A DNA stretch of 64,000 nt from Neotamlana sargassicola (GTDB lineage: Bacteria > Bacteroidota > Bacteroidia > Flavobacteriales > Flavobacteriaceae), in the NCBI RefSeq assembly GCF_020523965.1, contig NZ_JAJAPX010000003.1, forward strand, positions 310,001 through 374,000. Direction: 5' to 3'. Of this stretch, positions 6,368 through 17,100 are shown in pieces. The notes beneath the pieces are model-generated. The model was not told where the DNA came from, did not search any database, and saw nothing but the letters and a program-made list of their open reading frames with translations. Position 1 is the first letter of the stretch; every line of letters begins with the position of its first letter. The translations under genes and the position numbers were made by a program.

Positions 6368-8257
6368 ATGTCTGGAAGTTTATTATTTGAAGCGATTGTT
6401 TTTCTTGCTGGTTCCATTATTTGTGTATCGATAGCAAAGCGATTAGGATTAAGTTCGGTAATTGGATATTTATTAGCTGGTGTTCTTATTGGTCCTTATG
6501 TGTTCGGGTTTATTGGTGAAGAAGGCGAAGATATTTTACACTTTGCAGAGTTTGGTGTTGTAGTAATGCTGTTTTTAATTGGTCTAGAAATTGAACCAAA
6601 AAATTTCTGGAACATGCGAAAATCTATACTTGGTATGGGTGGAATACAAGTGGCATTAACAGTAGGTCTAACTTATGTGTTCTTTGCATTTTTAGGTTAC
6701 GAATGGCAGGTTGCACTCGCTATTGGTATGGCTGTAGCACTATCATCAACCGCAATTGCATTGCAAACTATAAAGGAAAAAGGATTAATGAATACCACCT
6801 TTGGTTCTAGCTCGTTTTCCATTTTATTATTCCAAGATATCATTGTCATATTTATGATTGGTGCTTTACCGTTATTAAGTAACTCTTCGGAACATACAAG
6901 TGATGAAGCATCACATTCGGCATCAAGTTTAATTCAAAGTTTACCAATAGGATTACAAACTTTAGCTATTATTTTATCGGTAGTCCTTATTGTTTTGGCT
7001 GGTCGTTTTATAGTTGTACCAATGTTACGCAAAGTAGCACAAACAGGTGTTAGAGAGTTGTTGATTGCAGCTGCGTTTTTAATAGTATTTGGGATTTCTT
7101 ACTTAATGGAATTTGTAGGCTTAAGCCCTGCATTAGGTGCCTTTTTAGGTGGTGTGGTATTATCAACAAGTGAGTTTAAACACGAGTTAGAAAGCACACT
7201 GGAACCTTTTAAAAATCTACTACTCGGACTCTTTTTTATGGCAGTTGGTGCCTCTATTAATTTTGTGGTGATTGCTAATAGTCCGTTAACAATTGGTGGT
7301 ATTTTAATCGCAATTATTGCTATAAAAGCATTGGTGCTATTCATTACTGGGCGTATTTTCAAATTAAAACTCGATCAAAATGTATTGTTAACTTTTAGTT
7401 TAGCTCAAGTAGGTGAGTTTGCATTTGTATTGTTGTCGTTCGCCTTTCAGCTTAATATTTTAGAGCAAGAACAAATGGATATGATGTTAGTAATTACAGC
7501 AGTATCTATGTCGTTAACACCAATTTTAGCAGTAATCAATGAGCGGCTAATTCTTCCGAAAGTAGGTACTAAAGAATCTATTAAACGACCAATGGATCAT
7601 ATCGCTAAATCGCAAAAAGTAATATTAGTTGGTTTTGGGCATTTTGGTAGTACGGTTGGACGATTTTTGCGTTCTCATGGCGTAGAAGCTACTATTTTAG
7701 ATTTCGATTCTAATCGTGTCGATTTCCTTCGTAAAATGGGATTTGAAGTATATTATGGTGATGCCACACGAGAAGATTTGTTGGAATCTGCTGGAATTGC
7801 CGAAGCTAAATTGCTTATTTGTGCCACAAACAAAGTTTCTGTAGCTAAAGCCATTAGTAAAATTGTAAAAGAAAAATATCCGCATGTTGAGATGTTGGTG
7901 CGTACTAAAAACCGTTACGATGCTTACGAGTTATTAAATCTTGATGTAACTAATATTTACCGTGAAACTTTAGATACGTCTTTAGCGTTGGCGAGTGATG
8001 CACTTAATAAATTAGGGTTTAGAAAATATACTTTAAACCGTCAAGTGCAGAATTTTATTAAGTATGATGAAGCCAGTTTAAGGCGGTTAGCTTCTGAACC
8101 TAAGCGGGAAGAAGACTATGTGTTTATGGCGAGAAAAGAAATAGAACAGCAAGAAAAATTGCTTGAAGATGACTTTAAACGAGGCATTGTAGCCTACGAT
8201 AATCATTGGGATAGCGAACATATAAGAAAGCAATTAGAAAAATCTAGTGAAGCGTAA
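6368..8257 (+). CDS. kefB: Monovalent cation:proton antiporter-2 (KefB/KefC-like)
   Basis: 629 residues. Residues ~1-390 carry about 12 hydrophobic segments of a Na/H exchanger domain, including LSSVIGYLLAGVLIGP and VALSSTAIALQ. From about residue 415, VILVGFGHFGSTVGRFL gives the GxGxxG nucleotide site of a TrkA-N/RCK domain, followed by VYYGDATREDLLESAGI. The C-terminal tail is charged. By family it exchanges K+ for H+ and is opened by glutathione adducts. It follows the KefG-like gene directly, and its 3' end overlaps the downstream MBL gene by 11 bases, so the three form one operon, probably an electrophile-stress unit. Confidence 0.9.
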   Translation: MSGSLLFEAIVFLAGSIICVSIAKRLGLSSVIGYLLAGVLIGPYVFGFIGEEGEDILHFAEFGVVVMLFLIGLEIEPKNFWNMRKSILGMGGIQVALTVGLTYVFFAFLGYEWQVALAIGMAVALSSTAIALQTIKEKGLMNTTFGSSSFSILLFQDIIVIFMIGALPLLSNSSEHTSDEASHSASSLIQSLPIGLQTLAIILSVVLIVLAGRFIVVPMLRKVAQTGVRELLIAAAFLIVFGISYLMEFVGLSPALGAFLGGVVLSTSEFKHELESTLEPFKNLLLGLFFMAVGASINFVVIANSPLTIGGILIAIIAIKALVLFITGRIFKLKLDQNVLLTFSLAQVGEFAFVLLSFAFQLNILEQEQMDMMLVITAVSMSLTPILAVINERLILPKVGTKESIKRPMDHIAKSQKVILVGFGHFGSTVGRFLRSHGVEATILDFDSNRVDFLRKMGFEVYYGDATREDLLESAGIAEAKLLICATNKVSVAKAISKIVKEKYPHVEMLVRTKNRYDAYELLNLDVTNIYRETLDTSLALASDALNKLGFRKYTLNRQVQNFIKYDEASLRRLASEPKREEDYVFMARKEIEQQEKLLEDDFKRGIVAYDNHWDSEHIRKQLEKSSEA

Positions 8258-9395
8258 ACTTTTAAAATTTTTAAACCGAATGGTGTTAAGCATCGTAATA
8301 GTTGTCGCTGCAATCGCATTGATTGTGGTGTTATTTGTACAATTTAGTCCTCAATTTGGCGGAAAAGCATCTAAAGAAGCAATTGAAAGTTATAAAAATT
8401 CTAAAAATTATAAGGATGGTGTATTCAAAAACACCAAAGATGTTAAACTCGATATGAGTTTAAAAGATATGGGTAAGGCCTTAATGGGTTTTTTTAAAAG
8501 TCAGCCAAATACAAAACCAGAACACGATTTACCTTCAACAAAAATTGATTCTTTAAATATTGCTAATTACAAAGGTGATACACGGTTAGTTTGGTTTGGG
8601 CATTCAACATTTTTACTGCAAACACAAGGTAAAACTATTTTAATAGACCCTATGTTAAGCAGTGTTCCTGCGCCACATCCAACTTTAGGAAGTAAGCGTT
8701 TTTCTCAAGAATTGCCAATTACAATTGAACAATTACCAAAAATTGATGCCGTACTAATTTCTCACGATCATTACGATCATTTAGATTACGAATCGATAAA
8801 GGCTTTAAAAGATAAAGTTGGTCATTTTTATATGCCACTTGGCGTTGGTGCGCATTTACTTGAATGGAAAGTTGATAAAAACAAAATCACAGAACTCGAT
8901 TGGTGGGAAGAAACTACATTTAACGATTTTAAATTTGTATGTACACCAGCTCAACATTTTTCTGGTCGCGGATTATCCGATAGAGCTAAAACACTTTGGT
9001 CGTCGTGGGTAATTCAATCCAAAAATGACAATATTTTCTTTAGCGGCGATAGTGGTTATGCCGATCATTTTAAAACAATAGGCGAGAAGTACGGTCCGTT
9101 TGACTTCGCAATGATAGAATGTGGCCAGTACAACGAAATGTGGCCAGACATACATATGTTTCCTGAAGAAACTGTTCAAGCAGGTTTGGATGTAAATGCA
9201 AAAAAAGTAATGCCTATACATTGGGGCGCGTTTAAACTTGCAATGCATACTTGGACAGATCCTGTAGAGCGCTTTATTAAAGCCTCAAAAAAAGAAAAAA
9301 TAAACGTTATCGTTCCAAAGATAGGAGACCTCATCTATATAAATAGTTTAGAAGAAAATGAGGGTTATAAATTTTGGTTTGAAGGCTTAGATTAA
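8247..9395 (+). CDS. Membrane-anchored MBL-fold hydrolase (NAPE-PLD/UlaG-like)
   Basis: 382 residues. A single membrane segment (about residues 12-34) anchors the protein. The catalytic domain has LVWFGHSTFLL, then the metallo-beta-lactamase signature HDHYDH at residues 173-178, PAQHFSGRG, FSGDSGY and IHWGAF with the later metal ligands. This set is that of N-acyl-phosphatidylethanolamine phospholipase D-like proteins and relatives of the UlaG group. The substrate is not known for bacterial members; a lipid or cyclic phosphodiester is plausible. The start overlaps the antiporter gene, implying translational coupling. Confidence 0.85.
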   Translation: MKRKLLKFLNRMVLSIVIVVAAIALIVVLFVQFSPQFGGKASKEAIESYKNSKNYKDGVFKNTKDVKLDMSLKDMGKALMGFFKSQPNTKPEHDLPSTKIDSLNIANYKGDTRLVWFGHSTFLLQTQGKTILIDPMLSSVPAPHPTLGSKRFSQELPITIEQLPKIDAVLISHDHYDHLDYESIKALKDKVGHFYMPLGVGAHLLEWKVDKNKITELDWWEETTFNDFKFVCTPAQHFSGRGLSDRAKTLWSSWVIQSKNDNIFFSGDSGYADHFKTIGEKYGPFDFAMIECGQYNEMWPDIHMFPEETVQAGLDVNAKKVMPIHWGAFKLAMHTWTDPVERFIKASKKEKINVIVPKIGDLIYINSLEENEGYKFWFEGLD

Positions 9396-9397
9396 TT

Positions 9398-10165
9398 TTA
9401 GTTATCTATCATATTATTTTCAATAACTCTAGCGTCCAGTAAAAACTTCATTAATAACCATATAGAACCAATATGGCAAATTAGTATAAGGGTGGTTAAA
9501 GTTCTCTCAAAAAATACAAATTCATTTATAATACTAAAAATGAGTTGAAAAAAATATGAAATAACTGAAATAAGTAATACAACACCATTATGATAAATAC
9601 CTTTTAAATAAATAATTCCAGCAGAAATAAAATAAATAATAAAGCTAACAGTGGCAATTATTGTTAAAATTAAATGTAAGTCTGGTAATTCGAAAGATAA
9701 AACTTTTAAAAGTGAAACAAGAACATATAAAATTAGACCTAAGCTTAAAAAAGCAGATGTAGATAATATGGATTTTAGCTTCCCTTTATGCAAATAACTT
9801 TTAGCCATTAAAATATAGGAAATTATGCATAAAATAGTTGAAATGGAGATATAGGTATAATACTTTTGAAAATTATCAAAAATTAAAATATCAGAAATGA
9901 ACGTAAAAATTAACCCTAGAATAAAAAAAGGGTTTAATTTATGTGTAGATAAGATTATGTATTTTAAAGCGATGCTAATAATGATGACTGGGACACTATA
10001 AATTAGATGATATTTTATTGAAAATAAGCTGAACCATAAAGAAATTAAAAAAGACAAAATTATTATGCCATTTAAAATTTTAATTCTCTTTGGATGGTTA
10101 GGTTTAGTTGTATTTTCTTTCGTAATCAATATTTGGAAAAGTTTTTCTTTCATTAAATATATCAA
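9398..10165 (-). CDS. Polytopic membrane protein, possibly YhhN/TMEM86-like
   Basis: 255 residues with about eight hydrophobic segments after a short charged N-terminus. The motif IFTFISDILIF in the third or fourth segment recalls the YhhN/TMEM86 family (G-D-x-L motif; lysoplasmalogenase in animals), and the length and topology fit. The similarity is weak and I would not assign the enzyme activity. It ends two bases from the convergent MBL gene. A second ATG at codon 5 (10153) is an equally possible start. Confidence 0.55.
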   Translation of the reverse strand: MIYLMKEKLFQILITKENTTKPNHPKRIKILNGIIILSFLISLWFSLFSIKYHLIYSVPVIIISIALKYIILSTHKLNPFFILGLIFTFISDILIFDNFQKYYTYISISTILCIISYILMAKSYLHKGKLKSILSTSAFLSLGLILYVLVSLLKVLSFELPDLHLILTIIATVSFIIYFISAGIIYLKGIYHNGVVLLISVISYFFQLIFSIINEFVFFERTLTTLILICHIGSIWLLMKFLLDARVIENNMIDN

Positions 10166-10226
10166 AATTCTATTCTAAATTAAATTTATAATTGTTAAAA
10201 TAGTAATGTAAATAATGCGATCATAT

Positions 10227-11126
10227 TTAAGAATATAAGATAAGAAAAACACCAAGCATAATCCCAAAAAGTGGCACCAATTTTTTACGTTTGTTTTTTT
10301 CTTTAAAAACAAGTCCACCAACCACAACAGCTATTATTATTTGACTTCGTTTTATCGCAGAAAGTAACATGATTAAAGCATCAGGATCTTGCAAAGCTTT
10401 AAAGTAAAAATAATCAGCAGTTTGTAGCAAAATACCAACCGCAATAATACTCCACCTAAACTTAAATGCACTACGTTTGTGCTTGTAAGGAAACCAAGTA
10501 AAGCATAAAATAATTATTAAAATAAAAATGGTATAAAAGCAGAACCAAAATTGTAATGTTTGCGGGTTTAAGTTTAAATTCTGAATTAAAAACTTATCGT
10601 ATAAACCGCTACTAGCACCTAAAAAAGTAGCCGCAATTATCGCAAATATCCACTTATTTTTTTTAAATATAATACCCTCTTTTTTACCAATTTTTGAATA
10701 TAATATAACCGACAAAATAATTAGAAAAAAACCAATCCACTGGAAAAAATTAGGTGATTCTTTATAAATTACTAAAGCACCAATAAATGTAAAAAAGGGG
10801 CCAGCAGAACGAATAGGAGTAACTATAGTTATTGGCAAATGCTTTAAAGCTTGATAGGCCAATAACCATGAGCCCGCCATGATAATTGATTTTATAAAAA
10901 TATAACCATGCTGTTGCCAACTTATAACTTGAAAATTATACCCTTGGCTAACTGCATAGTTTGGGTAAAAAATAGACAACAAATAAAATGTGGCTATAAA
11001 TATAAAACCACTACTAACCGTGCCTAATAAAACAGGAAAGGCTTCGTTGCCTTGTACCGCATGTTTTTTACACAAGTTGTGTAAACCTAAAAAAAGTGCT
11101 GCTAAAAGTCCTAAATACATCCACAT
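10227..11126 (-). CDS. EamA/DMT-superfamily transporter
   Basis: 299 residues with ten hydrophobic segments in two halves, the usual DMT layout. LLAYQALKHLPITIVTPIRS in the first half and YFYFKALQDPDALIMLLSA in the second are the matching EamA-repeat motifs, with QWIGFFLIILSVIL at the end of the first half. It is a probable inner-membrane exporter of a small metabolite; the substrate is unknown. It lies between the giant adhesin and the membrane-protein gene on the same strand. Confidence 0.85.
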   Translation of the reverse strand: MWMYLGLLAALFLGLHNLCKKHAVQGNEAFPVLLGTVSSGFIFIATFYLLSIFYPNYAVSQGYNFQVISWQQHGYIFIKSIIMAGSWLLAYQALKHLPITIVTPIRSAGPFFTFIGALVIYKESPNFFQWIGFFLIILSVILYSKIGKKEGIIFKKNKWIFAIIAATFLGASSGLYDKFLIQNLNLNPQTLQFWFCFYTIFILIIILCFTWFPYKHKRSAFKFRWSIIAVGILLQTADYFYFKALQDPDALIMLLSAIKRSQIIIAVVVGGLVFKEKNKRKKLVPLFGIMLGVFLILYS

Positions 11127-11183
11127 AATGACGGCGAATATAAGTTTTTATGGCATTTTAGCAGCGCTTAATATTATAAGTTT

Positions 11184-14100
11184 TTATCTATTTATATAAA
11201 TCCAACCAACGCGTGGTTTACTACCATCTTTAAGGTTAAGAATGTAATAATATGTTCCAACAGGTAGAATTTTGTCTTTTTGAATGGTAACACGACCATT
11301 AGAAATTCCATCCCAACCATCGGCATTAGTATAACCATTCTTTTTAAATACAATATTACCCCAACGATTATATATTTCTAGCGTATTGTTCGGGTATCGC
11401 TCTACACAATCAATATACAATGTGTCGTTAACACCATCGCCGTTTGGAGAAAATTCATTATAAACAAAAGTACATTCTGCTGTTACAGTAGCGCTGTCGG
11501 TGTTATTAGATAAATTGGTGTCCATTCCACCATCAAAACTATTAATAGTAGCCGTGTTTTCGTAATCTCCAAAACCTAATACTTCAACAGTAATCTCTAA
11601 AATATGCACATCGCCTTCGTTTAAAACAGAAATAATCCATTCGCCATTAAAATCATCATAATTACCTGCTGTAGATAGTGCTGAAACAAATTCATAACCA
11701 CTAGGAAGTACTTCTTCTACAACAATGTTTTCAGCAGTAACAGAACCTTCATTGGCTACGGTTATGGTAAAAATTACCTCATCACCAACAACAGGCTCTA
11801 AATTATTTACCGTTTTTTCGATACTTAGGTCTGATGAACCTGAGAATATACTTAAAGTAGGGTCTTCAAAGTCACCATCATTATCTATATCAATATTTGT
11901 ATCAATACTTGGGTCGTCAGAATCTTCATTAATTGTGGTATTCGAATTAATAACTGTAGCATTAACATATGCTGTATTTATAACTTGCATAGCATCAATA
12001 TCTGCAGCTGTAATTATATACTCTGCTGTTGTTACAAATTGTTCTCCTGGAGCAAGCACATTTATGGTATTGTTACCTGTAATTGTTGCTGTAGGATCCG
12101 TAATTATAACGTTTAATAAAGTTACCGTTCCTGTATTGGTTACCGTAATGGTATAGGTTAAAATATCTCCAATATTTTGATAGGTATTAAAATCTACGGT
12201 TTTAACAACATCTAGATTTGCAGTTTGCTGTAACAATGTAATTGTTGCATCATCTGGATTACCGTCTTGATCTGGATCGTCGTTGGTTGGGTTGTCCGGA
12301 TCATCTGATACATCTGAAATCGTATCGCCATTACTATCTTGAGCTGTAATTGTTGCACTATTTGTTACAAAGCCATCATCTAAATCATTTTGTGTTATAG
12401 TATGAGTGGCCGTTATGGTTACAGAATCCCCAGGTGCCAAAGTAGCAATTACATTTGGCATAATGCTTCCTGCATCTGCATTAGCATCGCTAACGATTAA
12501 GTTAGATAACGTTACATTACCAGTATTGGTTACAATAAGCGTATAGGTTATAACTTCTCCAACGGTATCGAAATTACCATCTTGGGGTGCATTGGCAGAT
12601 TTAGTTAATTCTAAACTTGGACTTTGAGTTATGGTTGTTATTGTAGCATCATCTGGGTTTCCATTGCCATTTATATCATCATTTGCAGTGTTATCTGGGT
12701 CGTCAGAAAGATCAGAAATATCATTACCAAAAGGATCTGTAGCAGATACCGCTGCCGTATTAGAAACCATTCCAGCATCTAAGTCTGATTGTGTAATTGT
12801 ATGAGCAGCATAGACATTAACAGATTCGCCTGGTAACAAAATTGTAATACTTGATGGCGAAATACTACCAGCATCTGCATTTTCATCTGTAATTACAATA
12901 TTTGTTAATGTAACATTGCCTGTGTTAGTAACTGTTATGCTGTAAGTGATGACTTCATTTAGAGTGTCATAATTACCATCAGGTGAAGCTATACCTGCTT
13001 TAGAAATATTAATGCTTCCGTTAGTTGGCAAGCTTGTAGTAGTTATATCATCTGGGTTTCCATCATTATTAGCATCAACGTTTGCTGGGTTATTCGGGTC
13101 GTCTGATTTATCAGTAATAACATTCCCATTTGGATCTTGTCCTGAAACTGTAGCAGAATTATTTACGCGACCAGAATCAATATCAAACTGTGTAATAACG
13201 TAAGTAGCTGTAAACGTTGTATTGTCTATTTCTTCAGGTGCTAAATCTATAGAACTTCCATTAACATTTACCAAAGGATCTGATATGCTAATGTCTGTAA
13301 TGGTTAAGTTTCCTGTATTTGTTACTATAAACGTGTAGCTAATAGTTTCTCCTACTTGGGTTAAACCATCACCATTTTCATCGTTAAAAACTCCTATTTT
13401 TTCCAGTGATAATTCTGCTTGTCCTGTTAATGTAGTCACGGTTGGATCGTCTGGATCGCCATCGCCATTTAAATCGATGTTGTCTGGGTTGTCTGGGTCA
13501 TCAGAAAAATCACTTACATCCGTAACAATGCTACCATCAATATCATTACCAGTAACTAGTGCGGTATTGGTTAAATTACCCGAATCAATATCATTTTGTT
13601 GAATGGTGTAAATAGCCGAAAATGTGGTGCTATCAACCTGTGCTGGTGCTAAATTTATTGTATTGCCAGTAACAGGCACTATTGGATCTGTAACTTCAAC
13701 GTTAAACAACGTAACATTCCCTGTGTTTCTAACGATAAACACATATGAAATAGTTTCTCCTGCTTGTGGAATACCATCACCGTTTTCATCGTTAAAAGTT
13801 CCTATTTTTAATAAGGTTAATTGTGGTTCTCTTAATAAAGTTGTAATCGTAACATCGTTGTTATTGGAAGTTGTAGGGTCGTCCGATTCGTCTGAAACAG
13901 CGTCTCCATTTGGCGCATTACCAGAGGACAAAGCGGTGTTTTCTACAAAACCATTATCTACATCGGTTTGGGTTAATGTGTAAATTGCTGTGAATGTTGT
14001 AGAATCTGTTTCTCCAGGATTTAAATCTATAGAACCGCCATTAACAGTAACTAACGGGTCGGTAATTGTAATATTAAAAATAGTAACATTACCCGTATTA

Positions 14101-17100
14101 GAAATATCAAAAATGTATTGAATTGTTTCACCTACTTGAGCTAAACCATCACCGTTGGAATCTATAAATATTCCTGTTTTCTCAAGGGTTAATTCTGGAG
14201 TTGCATTTAAAAGTGTTATAGTAGCATCATCTGGATTTCCATTTCCGTTTACATCTGTATTTGAATTGTTATTTGGATCGTCTGAAATATCTGAAACAGT
14301 ATTCCCAGAAGGATCTTCGCCAGTAACTGTAGCAGAATTTGATATACTTCCAGAATTTAAATCGGCTAATGTAATGGTATAAATGGCATAAAAAGTGGTG
14401 CTATTTTGCTCTGTTGGCATCAAACTAATTGGGCCACCGTTAACATTAACCAAAGGATCTGTAATTGTAATATTACTAACAACAACATTACCCGTATTTT
14501 CTACAGAAAAATTATAAGTTATGGTTTCACCAACTTGTGGGATTCCATCATTATTTTCATCGTTAAACGTAGCTGTTTTTTCTAAAGCTAATGCTGGTAC
14601 TTGCTCTATGAGCGTTGTAGTAACATCATCAGGATCTCCATCGCCATCTAGGTCATTATTGGTCGTGTTTTTAGGATCATCAGATGTATCATTAATGGTA
14701 TTACCAAAAGGATCTTCACCGGTTACTGTGGCTGTATTATTTACTTCACCTGCATTTAAATCGTTTTGAGTAATGGTATGAGAAGCATTCACAATAGTAG
14801 ATGCTCCTGGTGCCAATGTATTAATTAGGGCAGGAGATATACTACCTAAATCGGCATTAGCATCAGTAATTGTAATATTAGTTAGAGTAACATTACCAGT
14901 GTTCGTTATGGTTAATTCATAATTAATAATTTCACCAATAGTATTATAGCTTCCATCTGTAGCAGGAAGCGCTATTTTAGTTAAGCTAAGGCTTCCTGTT
15001 GTTGGTATTACTGTTATTGTTGGATCATCCGGTTCACCATCGCCATTACTATCTTGATTATTTGGGTTATTCGGATCGTCTGATGTATCGGAAATTGAAT
15101 TTCCATTTGGAGCATTACCACTAACAGTTGCAGTATTTGTAAAAGAACCGTTATCAATATCATTTTGAGTTAATGTATAGGATGCTGTAAAACTGGTATT
15201 ATCATTCTCAAACGGGTTTAATGCTATTGGGCCGCCAACAACTGTAGCTAAAGCATCTGTAACTGTTATATTAGAAATGGTAACGTTTCCAGTATTAATA
15301 ACGTTAAATACATAACTAATAGTTTCGCCAACTTGAGCAATACCATCGTTGTTTTCATCTTGAAATACACCCAATTTTTCAATACTAATTTGCGAATTAG
15401 AATTTAATGGTGTAATGGTAATATCGTCTGGATCACCATCACTATTAGAATCTGTGTTAGTAGTATTATTTGGATCGTCTGATACATCAGTTATAGTTTC
15501 ACCGTCTGGGTTTGTGCCAGTAATTACTGCAGAATTCGAAATTTCACCATTGTTAATATCATCTTGTGTTAAAGTATATACTGCACTAAATGACGTATTA
15601 TCTATAGCATTTGGCTCTAAGTTTATAGGACCACCATTTACGGTTACCAACGGATCGTTAATTATAAGGTTTGTTAAGGTTGTGTTACCTGTATTTTGAA
15701 CCGTAAAATTATAAGTTAATGTTTCATTTACATCAGGGAAACCATTAGCATTTTCGTCATTAAACGTTGCTGTTTTTAACAACGAAACTCTAGAGCTTTG
15801 TGATAAACTTGTTATCGTAGCGTCGTTATCATCAGCAGTTGTAGGATCGTCCGACTCGTCTGAAACATTAGTATTACTTGGTGTTACACCAGATGCTGTT
15901 GCTGTATTTAATACATTACCATTATCTATATCACTTTGTGTTAATGTATAAATTGCAGTAAATGTTGTATTGTCACTCGTATTTGGGGCTAGGGTAATTG
16001 GGCCACCAGTAACAGTTACATTGGCATCTGAAATTACGATATTAGAAATAGTAACATTGCCTGTATTAATAATATTAAATGTATATTCTATAGTTTCACC
16101 AATTTGTGGTAAACCGTCATTATTAGCATCAATAAAAACACCCGTTTTATAAAGCGTAAGTTCTGGGTCTTCTGTAAAAGTAAATATGGTTGCATCATCT
16201 GGATCTCCATCTCCATTATTATCGCTATTTGTTGTGTCGTTGGGGTCATCAGAAGTATCACTTACAGCATTGCCATCAGGATCGTTACCAGAAACTGTTG
16301 CAGAATTTGTTAAACTTCCTGAATCAATATTAGCCTGTGATATAACGTATATCGCCGAAAATGAAGTACTATCTATCTCATTTGGTGATAAATTTATGGG
16401 TCCGCCATTAACAACAACCAAAGGATCTGATATTGCAATATTGGTAATTGTTACATTTCCGGTATTTTCAACTGTAAAATTATACGTTATGGTTTCATTA
16501 GCTTGAGGAAACCCGTCTCCATTTTCATCGTTAAATGTTGCCTCTTTCAATAAAGAAAGTGCAGGTGTTTGATTTAGTGGGGTTACAGTAGCATCATCTG
16601 GAGTAGTTGTATTTGGGTCGTTTGAAACAAAGCTAACTAATGTCCCACACGGGTCTGTAGCTGTAATTGTTGCGCTATTGATCACTTCACCAGCATCTAA
16701 ATCTGCTTGAGAAATTACATGAGTTGCCGTAAAGGTAGTTGTTCCGTAAGCGGGAATTGTTGGAATAGAAGTTGGTGTTATACTATCTGCATTCGCATCG
16801 GTTAGTGTAATATTGCTTAATTCAACTTCAGATGTGTTTTCAACTGTAATTTCATATTCAATAACTTCTCCTAAAGCATCATAACTTCCATCTGTTGCCG
16901 CTAAGGCTATTTTTTCAACTCTTAGTGTTGCTTCAGGACTTATGGTAACAGTATATGTATACGCATTACCCACACAACCTAAATTGCTTGTTGCAACCAC
17001 CGTATAAGTTACCGTTTGTATAGTACCAGAAACATTGATTAAAGTATCAGAAATTAAATCTGAACTAGTCGGTGTAGTTGTTTCTCCAGAAATATTCGGA

